From positions 73,535,349-73,599,348 of the forward strand of contig CM076991.1 of assembly GCA_039090855.1 (NCBI GenBank): a stretch of DNA of 64,000 nucleotides, written 5' to 3'. Below the pieces are notes generated by a model. The model did no database searches, was not told the DNA's origin, and was given only the letters and a program-made list of their open reading frames with translations. The position numbers and the translations under genes are program-made. Source of the stretch: Macrothele yani (Eukaryota; Arthropoda; Arachnida; Araneae; Macrothelidae). This document shows, piece by piece, positions 33,096-43,584 of the stretch (the first letter of the stretch is position 1; every line of letters begins with the position of its first letter).

Positions 33096-34661
33096 TTATT
33101 TCCGAAATAAGAAATAGGGAGGAGGTTCAGTATCCGCCTGGGCACCAGAACTGACCGGACAGCGAGACAGTGCGTCAGGCAGTTGGTTTGATTTACCAGG
33201 GCGATACTGAATTTGAACATTATATTCCTGAAGTCGAAGTGTCCATTTTAAAAATCTTCGAGACAGATTCTTTGCAGTGGTTAAATATTGTAGTGCCGAA
33301 TGATCCGTAATAACATTGACAGTTAAATGATTGAGATAGCATTTAAATTTGGTGACAGCAAATAAAATAGCTAAGCATTCTCGCTCAGTAGCAGAGTAAT
33401 TACGTTCTGCTTTGTTAAGAGTTCGAGAGGCATATGAAATAGGATGCCCTCGTTGAGATAGAACAGCTCCTAGACCAACACCTGATGCATCGGTAAAAAT
33501 GTTAAATATTTCTGCATGGTTAGGAAAGGCTAACACAGGTGGCGAAACCAAGGCATGTTTAAGAGCATTAAAGGCAGTCTCTGCCTCTGTGGACCAAACA
33601 AAGTGTTTATATTTTCGTTTCAAGGCAAATAAAGGTTCGCATAGAGTAGCTTGCCACGGAACGAACTGTTGGTACCACCCGGTCATGCCCCAAAATCGCG
33701 AAAATTCTTTCACCGACGTAGGCCTCCGAAAGTCTGAAATTGGCTTGACCTTTGAGTCGTCAGTTAGAAGACCTTTAGGGGTAATTTTCAATCCGAGATA
33801 TACTAGTTCGTCCCAGCCAATTTGACATTTGCTAGGCTTTAAAGTCAAACCTGCATTATGTAGCAGTTCGAAAACTTGGTCCAACAGAGACAGATGCTGT
33901 TCAAAACTCTCAGAAGAGACAATAATATCGTCCAGATAGACATGGACATTAGGTCCGAGCACAGGACGTAAGACTGAGTCCATTAAGCGCTGAAACGTTG
34001 CTGGAGCATATGCCAAACTAAAGGGCATTTGTAGGAACTCATATGCTCCAAACGGGGTAATAAATCCAGTTTTTTCTACAGAATCTGGGTGGACAGCAAC
34101 CTGCCAATAACCACTAACTAAATCCAAAGTTGATAGCCAGTTTGTTGACGATAAGTCCTGGAGAATATCGCTAATTATAGGCAATGGGTAATTGATAGCT
34201 TTAGTTACCGCATTGAGTTTACGATAATCAACCACGAAGCGATACTCTCCAGATTGCTTTTTTGGAACCAGAAAAGCAGGTGCTGCCCAAGGACTAAGTG
34301 ATTCTTTAATTATTCCCGAATGGAGCATGTCCTGAATTTGTTTTTGGAACTCAGCTTTTTTCAGGTTCGGACATGGATAAGGTTTACATGCAATGGGTTT
34401 AGTTCCTTCCGTATCAATGGTATGATACACCACCTGTGTAAACCCTGGTTTATCAGAGAATAACCCTGGTCTGCTGTGTAAAACCTGACCAAGTTCGCTT
34501 TTATGTTCAGGCAATAATCTGTCACTTGCAAGAACTGCAGAAAAATCAATTGGCTCTTCTGGGGTGGAAGGACTAATATCAGGCATTAAGATTAGGCCAT
34601 GTTCGAAATCAAGTGTGAGCTTAAACATTTTAATGAAATCCAACCCCAGAAGGCAATCCAC
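33096..34661 (-). CDS. Gypsy 2 protease end, reverse transcriptase and RNase H
   Basis: A 521-residue open frame. It begins with CLLGLDF, the second motif of the protease fold. The RT follows: IIKESLSPWAAPAFLV, YRFVVDYRKLNAVT, STLDLVSGYWQVAV, MPFSLAYAPATFQRLMD (PFSL where PFGL is usual) and VYLDDIIV. RNase H has IFTDASGVGLGAVLSQ, ATERECLAI, ITDHSALQYL and a PDALSR end. The RT copies the RNA primed at the tRNA-Lys-type site and RNase H degrades the template. It is the best-preserved frame of the element. It ends at TAA 33096, before the integrase. Confidence 0.9.
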   Translation of the reverse strand: MDCLLGLDFIKMFKLTLDFEHGLILMPDISPSTPEEPIDFSAVLASDRLLPEHKSELGQVLHSRPGLFSDKPGFTQVVYHTIDTEGTKPIACKPYPCPNLKKAEFQKQIQDMLHSGIIKESLSPWAAPAFLVPKKQSGEYRFVVDYRKLNAVTKAINYPLPIISDILQDLSSTNWLSTLDLVSGYWQVAVHPDSVEKTGFITPFGAYEFLQMPFSLAYAPATFQRLMDSVLRPVLGPNVHVYLDDIIVSSESFEQHLSLLDQVFELLHNAGLTLKPSKCQIGWDELVYLGLKITPKGLLTDDSKVKPISDFRRPTSVKEFSRFWGMTGWYQQFVPWQATLCEPLFALKRKYKHFVWSTEAETAFNALKHALVSPPVLAFPNHAEIFNIFTDASGVGLGAVLSQRGHPISYASRTLNKAERNYSATERECLAILFAVTKFKCYLNHLTVNVITDHSALQYLTTAKNLSRRFLKWTLRLQEYNVQIQYRPGKSNQLPDALSRCPVSSGAQADTEPPPYFLFRK

Positions 34662-34675
34662 GGGTAACTCTTGGA

Positions 34676-34933
34676 TTAAAAGAAAGTATAAGAAACTTTA
34701 ACTTTGCCAATCTTGACAGGTAAATTAACTGATCCAGAGATTGCAAAAACATTATTGTCGGCACATCGCAGACATTGCTGGGAGGGCTCGACACAAGCAT
34801 TTGGAAAGGTAGCAGCACAGAAATCAAAATTTAATGCCGAGATGTCAGATCCAGAATCAATTTTAGTAGACACCACCACTTTGCCCAAGGTCAGAAGGAT
34901 ATCAGGCAAAAGCGGAGCTTGAATAGTTAACAA
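34676..34933 (-). pseudogene. Gypsy 2 aspartic protease N-terminal part
   Basis: The active-site motif KIDSGSDISAL (DSG in place of the commoner DTG) is near residue 24. The frame ends after KVSYTFF and continues in another frame as CLLGLDF at 34655, so a one-base shift separates the two halves of the protease. Confidence 0.75.
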
Positions 34934-34997
34934 GAGAGATTTGAGGTCTTCAGAAAAACGAGGAGATAGACTCGACCCATCTACCTCCTATTGAAGT

Positions 34998-36157
34998 TTA
35001 AATTGCCGTGAAACTGATGAGAATATCGTGATTGATTTTGGGAATGTGGAGAACCACCAGAACGTGCTGTATTGTAGTAACGTGCAGGAGAGGCAGCATT
35101 ATTATCATTAGGCTTGCCTTGCCCCCAGCACGGTGTTTTGGATATGTCTTGTCAACCGGGTAGTAATTATCCCGGGGACGAGAAAGTTGTGTATCCTGAT
35201 TCCCGTAGTGGCCAGGATGTCGCACCTCTGGTGCCCGACGATGCGGCGGCACGTATCTAGACTGCTGATAGGCGTTTCTAGGCTTATTGAAAAATTGTCC
35301 TTGATGAATGTTCTGTTTTGTCTGCTGGTATCTATTGTTTTGAATATGAGGTTCATGGTACTGCGTAGGTTGGCGGTACTCTTGAACCTGTGAAGATTGT
35401 CCTTTGCTGTGGCGTTCTTCATAGACTCGAACGAGTTTTAGGCACTCATGAATGGAGAGAGGACGTCGAACTTCCAGATAATCCTGCAGGAAGGGATCCA
35501 GCTGCTGTAACAACGTGTCACAAATATCAGACTCGACTGCAGCGGGATCCCATAATTTGTAAAGTCGACCTGTTTCCAGGGCAAACGAGACCGGGCTATC
35601 TGACGCTCGCTGTAGCCTGGAAAACAGTTGTTGTGCAAAGCCGGCCTTATTGGTGCCAAAAGGAAAGACATCCAAAAAGTCAGCTCGAAATTGCTGATAG
35701 GAGCCCTCTAGGTTCATTCTACGCCACTGTCTGTACCAGACCTTTGCCGTGTCTTGCAAACATGTGCCAGCAATAGGTATCTGACAGTCTTCAGGAACAT
35801 TATAAAGGTCAAAATGATCGTCAAGGTCCTCCAGAAACCTAAGCGAACCGCCGTTTCCCCTGAATACAATAGAACCCGCATGATGTACGTAACGAGCAAG
35901 AATTTTGCTCCTTTTCACGGGGGTGGTGGGGTAAATATTTGTTGAGGCGCTGCGGTCCAAGTACACGGTACATAAGCTTCGTACCTCGCGTATTCGCTGT
36001 CTGGTAAGTCAGAACCGCAGACCTGGTATAGATAGCTTGGTGAGTTATTAGGAACTCTATAACGCTGAGTACGTAAATTGTCTGCTGTAGAATTATGAGC
36101 CTCATCATTTCTATAGCAGTCATAAAAGAGACCGATAGGATCCGTTAAATGAGCCAT
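34998..36157 (-). pseudogene. Gypsy 2 gag (one frameshift)
   Basis: The likely start is ATG at 36157 (MAHLTDPIGLFYDCY), 29 bp after the primer binding site. That frame ends at about 35915 with TPPPP. The main Gag continues in another frame from 35966, with GSIVFRGNGGSLRFLEDLDDH, AGTCLQDTAKVWYRQW and FRADFLDVFPFGTNKAGFAQQ, a typical retrotransposon Gag core. The C-terminal part is rich in Gln, Tyr and Asn (QYHEPHIQNNRYQQTKQN). No zinc knuckle is seen. The frameshift falls in a G-rich run near 35918-35932. Confidence 0.8.
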
Positions 36158-36185
36158 TTTCCGTGACTTCTATGAATTTGTTCGT

Positions 36186-36203
36186 GTCCCTGTTCGGGCG
36201 CCA
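36186..36203 (-). promoter_or_regulatory. Primer binding site, tRNA-Lys type
   Basis: On the minus strand the 18 bases directly after the 5' LTR read TGGCGCCCGAACAGGGAC. This complements the 3' end of tRNA-Lys (the Lys3-type site used by several retroviruses and Gypsy-like elements). Position and orientation confirm that the element lies on the minus strand. Confidence 0.9.
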
Positions 36204-36205
36204 AT

Positions 36206-36530
36206 ATAGCATAAAAATCTTTTCGACTTCTACGCTGTTTTAACACATCAATATACTAAGAAATAGTTCCTAAATGAAAGAAAACCTTAACGGCCAGACG
36301 AAACAACAGAAGTAAACTTACGGAAAAGCTTTATTCAGGCTGTAGAAAACACATCGTAATATGGCATACTGCAGTAAACGCTCCATACACCACACATTAT
36401 CACAACACTCCTATCAATAATCAGTTTACAATCTAACGCTCGTAATAATCGCTCTCTTACAACGCTCTCTCTTACAACGCTCTCAAGCAATAGATCAGTC
36501 GTCGTTTTATCTCTTGCTCTTATCAAGATC
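36206..36530 (-). repeat. 5' LTR of Gypsy element 2
   Basis: It pairs with 28779-29091. It has a 13-bp internal duplication (TCTCTTACAACGC) and a 7-bp insertion (CATACAC) relative to the other LTR. The inner end abuts the primer binding site with a 2-bp gap. Confidence 0.85.
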
Positions 36531-37334
36531 AGTTCTCTCCCGCCGCGACATTTTCACTCAACCTCATAGTGCGATATGATCGCGGTCAGTTGCAGGCTTG
36601 TTTTCATACCGTTTGCAGCTGCACCGCGCATCTTAACAACGCAGCGGATGCGTTCATTTGCTTTTGAAGGGGTGTCCGGGGACTTTTGTCAATATAGTGT
36701 ACATACTGCAGGTAGTATTTATTCAATGTATATAGTGCTGTGAACCATAGATACGAAACTCCATGGCTTTTAACAAGTTACCATTTCTTCGCAATTTTAG
36801 CTTACTTCCGCCATTTCTTTTTAATATTTGCTGCGGTAAGGCTGTTTACGAATTTTAATGTATATCCTGACAAGGAATAATCTATTTCACTATCTCATCT
36901 TTTTAAACTACGATTACGAAAATAGTGTCTTCCTACTAATCTGGTAGGCATTCATTCTAAGGACTCCTTCCACATTACACTCTTATTCTTATTGCTTAAA
37001 TATGTTTTTGAGGGGGGGGTGCTAAAGGTTGTGCTCGAGTAAAAGCTGGGTACATTTTAAGTGTGTCAAGAATGAGACTCTAACTCACACAAGTTTATTT
37101 CACTGGTAATAAGCATTGGCTTCTCAATAAAATAATGTTATGCCCAACATCTTTCACTGTCAAAATGAGCATTCACGTCAGTGCTCCAATAACAATCTAT
37201 CTCCAGAGATTCTCATTAGCTAGTGTGCAATCCAATAAGAGGTCTATGTACAAGATGTGTAAGAATGTAGAGCAAGTATTATTCGCTAATAAATAAGAAA
37301 AAGACATGCCGATCTGACTTATGCATTTCATTTC
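36531..37334. other. Non-coding stretch, nothing recognised
   Basis: A GC-richer start (36531-36680) then AT-rich sequence. There is a G-run at 37011-37020. No open frame or repeat of note. Confidence 0.4.
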
Positions 37335-37342
37335 CTTGTGGT

Positions 37343-38395
37343 CAGTGGCGTACTGGAAAAATTCTGGGCCCCTCGTTAAAAAATATCTTTGGAACCCTTT
37401 TACGAAACTCTGTAAACGTCCAATTACTGAAGTTTATACATTCCATATGTATTGTGTATTAACTAGGTTTTATGGGCTTTTTAATAATTCAGATTCTTAG
37501 GAACCTAGAGGTTTTTTCGTAAAACCAAAATTTCTGCTTTTTATTGCGTATAACACAAACATACACGTTGTGGTTAAAATGACTGCCTTAGTTTTCTACT
37601 AATACAAAGTACTACGAAACAATTACGCCAGAGTTAACCATATCGTGCACATTTGGAGAACTAGGACTAGCCTCTTTGAAAAGATTCACGATCACACACA
37701 CAGAATACAAACTGCCGTGTGACTCTGTCTAATGACTTTTTCTGATTTATACCAAAATTTAGAACAGATGTAAGCAAATAAATAAGTAACAATTAATAAT
37801 TGAGGCACAATAAAAAAACTATTTAAAATATTTGCTCTTGAATGTAAAAGAAACTTAACCTAATGACACAATGTTTCGCTCACGGTAAAAATTTTCCTCT
37901 TCACTCTGTTAAAAAAAAACAAGTTTCTGTTTTTCTATCCCCGCGAAGAACACCTTTTAGTTCATTAATCATTATATTTTGAAAGATACGTAGTTACCAC
38001 ACCTTATCCTCATTGGTAAAAAAATTTCATTCGTTGAATTGATACTTCTTCCACATTCTCTTGTTAGTATACACGTACATGGATATGGCTGAGATAAAGG
38101 GCCTCAAGTCCTCTGGAATAGACGCTTTTCCGGCATACTTTTTTTTTAGCTAAAACCATAAAAATGGTTTCTAAATATTTTACTATTAAATTGCATAAAA
38201 ATAATAATAATAATAATAAATACGTCATTCAAATCTGTCGTCAAAAGTTCCTGGATATTTCTTTAACCACTTTTACATGGAATTTACTTGTAAAAAACAT
38301 TAAAAAATTGTTTTGCTGAGGCTTGAAGCCCCTTTAGCCGTGAGCCCTCTCCCCCCGTAACGCGGGGGTTGAGCAAGGCTATCAGTACGCCCCTG
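37343..38395. mobile_element. Non-autonomous hAT element
   Basis: The left end reads CAGTGGCGTACTG (37343-37355) and the right end CAGTACGCCCCTG (38383-38395), inverted repeats with one mismatch. The 8-mer CTTGTGGT flanks both sides (37335-37342 and 38396-38403). An 8-bp target duplication and a CAG(T/G)GGCG terminus are hallmarks of hAT elements. The 1053-bp interior has no transposase motif, so it must have been moved by a transposase encoded elsewhere, possibly a relative of the ZMYM1-like relics in this window. Confidence 0.9.
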
Positions 38396-38403
38396 CTTGT
38401 GGT

Positions 38404-39478
38404 CGATTCATCTTCCTCCTTCGTTTCATTATATGCTGAGATTGAACTGGAACAAATTAAAAAATAAATAAAAACAACAGTTCAAGCAAAACAATTTTCT
38501 GGTGAAGAAACTCGAAAAAAGAGTGTCATTTTTGGGAAGATTCGTTCTTCAATTATTTCTATAATTTATTCTGTGAAAATTAGATTTTATTATTTATTTC
38601 CTGGGATAACGACTCATCAAATAAACAATGTGGTCACTAGATGGCAGCATATTAGCAGGACTTTTATGAATTTGAGTGTTCAAATTTCAAATATTTGCAT
38701 TATTACCAAAACTTACATTAATGTCATTACTATCTTCGCCAGATTTCATAGATCCAGGGAGACGTATGTTTCTACGTCTCTAACGTATCATTGCGGTTTT
38801 TAGTTTCGACTGCCAGTTTTTTTTGTTTAAAGAAATGAACTTTAAAAAGCGATAAATATTATTACAAAAGTCAAATTCACTGATGTTTTGGAAGCAGATC
38901 TCAGTAGCTCTCTTTCCTTTTTTCATATTAGGCGTTCTTACGAATGTATTGCAAAAGGTTTTTGGTCTAAGAAAATTTTGTGCTATATAAATCAAAGCAG
39001 GATTGGATTGGCCAGTCTGCTGGAGCTTTTTTTTTTTTTAAATCTCATTATTTGAATGTGGTAAGCAATACGTTTTCTCATAAATTTGTGTGTGTGTGTG
39101 GTTTCAGACCGTTCGTGAAAGTTTTTCAGGCTGACATCTCTTGAAATTATCATATGCCAACTAAGGATTTATGTTACTGTGAATGTGAGATATTCTTCCA
39201 CCCACACATTCCATCGCTAGGTTGCTGATGCTCAATATGGACTCCGACACTTTCATTCTCATACACTCCCTAACGTCTGTAGTGGAATATTGTTATGACT
39301 AACCGTTTACCTCACATTCCTCCTTTTCTGTAAACCAATAGTACCCATCTAATGATGCGGTGTCTGCTACCGGCGCAGCTTGACAGGCAATAAATTATGC
39401 ATGTATGTAAAGACCTGGCGTGCACGATTTCGTGATTCATACGTAGATTAAAGCTCAAAGTCTCACGTGCAGAGCATT
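38404..39478. other. Non-coding stretch, nothing recognised
   Basis: AT-rich with a T-run near 39030 and a (GT)n run near 39089-39101. Small open frames have no recognisable motifs. Confidence 0.4.
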
Positions 39479-39480
39479 TA

Positions 39481-40875
39481 CACTGCTGGCCACCCGAAAT
39501 GCAACACCAAGAAGGACACGAGATAGCAAAGCCAGATTTACTGGACACATAACAACAGACACAAAGATGAAACGATTGAGCTTACAGGCCCGTGCGACTT
39601 GCGCAACACGCAGACATCAATAGTTCGTGTGGCCCCCATGACTGGCAATAACGGCCATTACACGCCGCGGCATCGAACGAAACAGGCTTTGGATGTAAGC
39701 TTCGGATATGTCGGTCCAGGCTGCTTCCACACGTTGCCACAGTTCAGCGGGTGGTGCTTGCCGTGCCACTCGGTTGCCGATCAGCGACCAGACGTGTTCG
39801 ATGGGCTACATAACAGGAGAAGAGGCGGGCCACGGCAGCAGTGACACCTGGTGGGCCGTGAAGAATTGTTGCACGATGCGTGCCACTTGCGGGCGCGCAT
39901 TGTCCTGTTGAAACGTGGCCGCTGGCAGGTCCTGCAGGTAAGGGAGGACTACAGGCTTCAAAACGTCGGAGACGTAGCGTGGCTGTTGAGTGTGCCGGCG
40001 ATGCGTACCAGAGGGGTGCGGGTGTCATATCCAATTACACCCCAAACCATAACGCCAGGCGACTGACCGGTATGGCGATGCATAATGCAGGCGTCATACA
40101 GTCTCTCGCCGCGGTGCCGCCACACGCGGATCCGACCATCACGTGTTGCTGGCAGAAGCGGGATTCATCGGAGAAAACAATGTCGTGAAATTCCGTAGTC
40201 CAAATGCGGCGTTCAACGGCCCACTGCCACCGCACTCGCCGGTGGTGTAACGTCAATGGTAATCGGAGCAATGGGCGCAGTGCGACAAGTCAACGCTCTT
40301 GCAGACGACGTCAAACGGTACGTGCGGACACAGACTGTTAGGCATCACACCCTAATTCTTGCGCTAACGTTCGTGATGTGGCGGTGAGAGCCGTCAATGC
40401 CCGTCGCACAACGTGCCGGTCCTCTCGTTCGGTGGTGTGCCACGGCTGCGGCAATCACTCACGTCGGTCCGTCCGTCCCTCCTGCACCCACCGAATCCAT
40501 ACTCGCCTCACTGTAGCTGGATTTCGTCCCACACGGGCGTCGATGTCTCGGTACGATAAATCGCAGTCGCGATAAGCCCCTATTCGTCCTCTGTTGAACT
40601 CCGAAACGTGCTGGAATGACTGTCGTATTCTGCGACGAAATATCAGGAAGCTTCCCACGCACAGGTCCGGCAGCACAAGACACTTCCACTACTTACACCA
40701 CGCCATCTGTGCATCCTTCTTATAGTGCTTCTCGGTGGCGTGCCCGGCGCACATGATTTGCATATGCCGTGCAATGCTAATCGTTTGCATGACCTCTCGC
40801 GGGCGACGCATGCTGCGAATTTCAGGCCAATCGGATGCTTCCTTCTTGGTGTTGCATTTTGGGTGGCTAGTAGTG
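39481..40875 (-). mobile_element. Tc1-like element Tc1-B
   Basis: The left end CACTGCTGGCCACCCGAAAT is matched by the inverted right end (...ATTTTGGGTGGCTAGTAGTG) and both are flanked by TA (39479-39480, 40876-40877). Length 1395 bp. It is a close relative of Tc1-D at 46961-48340. Confidence 0.9.
39520..40689 (-). pseudogene. Tc1-B transposase (broken)
   Basis: N-terminal helix-turn-helix residues are readable near 40620-40455 (VSEFNRGRIGAYRDCDLSYR, RRVWIRWVQEG). The catalytic part at 40271-40035 has RVRWQWAVERRIWTTEF and IVFSDESRF with the first Asp. The second Asp and Glu region is scattered over other frames at 39744-40034. Multiple frameshifts make it inactive. Confidence 0.8.
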
Positions 40876-40877
40876 TA

Positions 40878-41823
40878 GTTTTCAATCCGCAAACTCAGAG
40901 GCGTCAGCGTGGGCTGGTGGCAATAGCATATGCAGCTTGCACAGTCATCTCATTGCATTCAGCTACTTGTTTTACATAGTACGAAATTTCTACGATCCCT
41001 AAATTTAAGACAGCTTTGGATTAAAAAAAATTAATTTAGAACTTTGTTATTTTTCACAAAGAATGCGCAATCAAAATTGATTTCATCAGTTGAAATATCT
41101 CATTGTGCTCATTTAAAAAAAAAAGAAAATTGCCAACGAACGGAAAAAAACAAAAACAAAACAAAAAAAGAAAAAAAGTGGCGAAGAGAAACAGAGGAAA
41201 AAGAAAAAGAAACTCATGCCAGAAAATGCGTAGTATAATTATACTGGTAATTCGAATTTATTGGCGTAGAATAAAAATCAGTTTTCCAAGCTTTCGCACA
41301 TTAACCAAATAGCCTTTTCAAGGAAGGCTGTCAAAAAAGTGGCTTCCTGTAAACTAACACAAAACCAGGCTGAGTCGAGCACGGGAAGCTTAATTGCTTC
41401 AGTTCGGCAAACAGAAACAGCACCCGAAGCCCTAGAGCACACTGAATCTTCCTGCGCATAAATTAAAAGGAAAGCCGAAGAGGTGGTAAATCTTACTCCC
41501 TTGAATTTGACTCAGACTGATATCGCAGAGCAAACCGAAATCACTGACAACCAAAATTATTTGAAGCATGCTGAATTAAATTCCATTTTTGCCAAGTACT
41601 TCGTTTTCGAGAGATCTAAGGTCTTTAATCAGATCTGAAATTGTTTGTACGCTACGTACTAGCAGAAAAACCCTTGACAAGGACAACTTATTCCCGAGGC
41701 CGCGTTCGAATGAGTTGATCAGCGCATCTGATTCAACCCCTTACGGGATAAAATGATGGTACAAAAAAGAAAAAAAGAAAGATGGTACAAAGAGACAGTG
41801 GCTGACTTATAATATGTAAAATA
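40878..41823 (+). other. Non-coding stretch with a possible coding-like segment
   Basis: 41040-41230 is A-rich. From about 41271 to 41636 the plus strand has an open frame interrupted by a single TAA near 41459. The residues on each side look non-random (for example QAESSTGSLIASV, TETAPEALEHTESS, TQTDIAEQTEITDNQ). I recognise no family. It could be a decayed exon or transposon piece, or chance. Confidence 0.3.
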
Positions 41824-43238
41824 CACTTACGGACAATGAAATTTGCGCACCAAGAAGGTAGCATCGGATTGAACTGAAACTGAAATTTTATGGACTTAAT
41901 GATACAGATGAATGATACACGTGATGGCAAAAACAGAGCTGCAGTACAATTACAGAAGGATCTGTGGAACGCACTCCGGTCATCTTCAATAGAGCGTTGC
42001 ACCGCCTCGTGCTGCTATACATGCTGCAATACGGTCCGGCATGGACGCGAACAAACGCCTGATGTTGTGTTGTCTTGAGACAGACTGGCCCACACGTAGT
42101 GGATGGTGTGCTCCAAATCCAGGATAGTGCGGCACGCCGGCAGCCGGCGTTTCAACTGGTCCCTCACATGCTCGATAGGGGACATGTCGGGGGAGCGGGC
42201 CGGCCATGGAAGTGTTTGATCATTACGTAGACAGTCCTGGTCAACCCGAGCCGTGCGCGGGAAGGCATTATCACGCTGGTATAGCGCACCTCATCACGCT
42301 GTATAGGAGCATCACGCTGTATAGGAGCACATGAGGCCGTAGGATCTCATCCACATACCGCTGGCCTGTCAATGATCCAGTACTAGTGCTGATACCAGTA
42401 CTAGTGCAGATCGGCTATCGTAAGCATTGGCTCCCCAGACCACAACGCCTGCAGTGCGGCATGTGTGACACTCGATACCTAGGTTGGGATTGTGCCGTTG
42501 ACCCGGGGACCTCCACACCCGAACACGATGATCATCTATCCCCAAAACGAAGCGACACACATCGCTAAACACCACACGTCGACGGTCTGGTCTGGCACCA
42601 CTGCAAACGGAGCCGGCGATGTTCTGGTGTTAATGGCAGCACACGTAATGGGCGATGGGATTGCAGATTCATTTCCGCGAGGCATTGGGAAATGATTCGT
42701 GGGTACACAGGAGCCGCTACATCTGTCTGTATAGTGGACCGGGTCCCCGTGTTCGCCGTGTTCGCGGACGATCCGTCGATCCCCTCTACTGGTGGTCCTT
42801 CTGGTCCGTCCGGAGCCTCTCCGACGTATGGCAGTGCCGTCACCTGTCCACTGCTCCCATCACAGTCCGACGGTATGGCCAGATCGAACCACGCGGCGGG
42901 CTATACGACGCCCCATGTGGTTTTTAGCCCAATGATCGGGCCTTTCTCAAAGTCCGTAAGTTGCGTAAATCGACGTCTCTAGCATCTACTCGGCATTCTT
43001 GTCACTCTGTACTCTTGTTTGCGTCGGCTAGTGCTTTTCGCTTTCATGGAGCATCGACTACACGCCGGTTTATAAGGCTGCCGGTTCATGCTTGCAGCGC
43101 CACCACAGGGTGTGCGGTCTTGCTCAATCGCACCAAACGTGTATCATTTGCATACCAGCTCGCATTCTATCTATTTGCAAAGTTTCGCGGTACTAGCATG
43201 TGTTCGTCTACGTGCGCAAATTTCGTTGTCCAGGAGTG
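41824..43238 (-). mobile_element. Tc1-like element Tc1-C
   Basis: The left end, after TA at 41822-41823, reads CACTTACGGACAATGAAATT. The right end reads AAATTTCGTTGTCCAGGAGTG to 43238, an inverted repeat with a few mismatches. The right flanking dinucleotide is TC instead of TA. Length about 1415 bp. This is a different Tc1 family from Tc1-B and Tc1-D. Confidence 0.8.
41986..43010 (-). pseudogene. Tc1-C transposase (broken)
   Basis: Readable segments on the minus strand are LPLTPEHRRLRLQWCQTRP near 42620, VFSDVCRFVLGIDDHRVRVW near 42560 (SDES changed to SDVC, so Asp is kept and Glu-Ser lost), GVVVWGANAYDSRS, and the C-terminus LFASMPDRIAACIAARGG near 42040. Order and spacing match Tc1 transposases, but frames change several times. 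A 19-bp tandem duplication (ATCACGCTGTATAGGAGC) sits near 42293-42330. Confidence 0.8.
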
Positions 43239-43584
43239 TCTTTCTACTGCACAGTGTGCTTATGATATTCGGAAGCTAAAGACGTAAATGCATTCGTTAA
43301 AGAAATTGTGACTAATGGATGCAAGAAAATACCGATTAGGCAGCCATTTTTTTAAGAAGGGATGAGGGGAGTGCGTTGCTAGAAGTTATAGTATGTAACA
43401 GTGATCGAGTTTATGCTTGGAAAGTACAGGTAATCGATGAACGAACGGTAGATTTGGAGTTGGTCACGCAGATGATATTCACATGGGCCCGACGTTCTAA
43501 ATTTCAATTCATTTACTTTTCTCGCAAGCTTTAGATGCTTATTTTTGTCTTATATTAACATAATTATATTATTAATTTAAATAT
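43239..43584. other. Non-coding stretch, nothing recognised
   Basis: AT-rich sequence between Tc1-C and RTE copy 2. The ATTATCATAT target-duplication copy of the RTE lies at 43585-43594. Confidence 0.4.

Larger units (their letters stand above)
28779..36530 (-). mobile_element. Gypsy LTR retrotransposon 2 (both LTRs present)
   Basis: Two direct repeats of about 315-325 bp (28779-29091 and 36206-36530) flank minus-strand gag, protease, RT, RNase H and integrase, plus a long Pro/Ser-rich tail. A primer binding site abuts the right (5') LTR. The LTRs differ by several substitutions and three small indels (7, 13 and 8 bp), so the insertion is not very recent. Frameshifts in gag and near the protease and gaps in integrase indicate it is dead. 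Outer ends are approximate; weak similarity continues for about 30 bp past the right end of each LTR. Confidence 0.85.
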
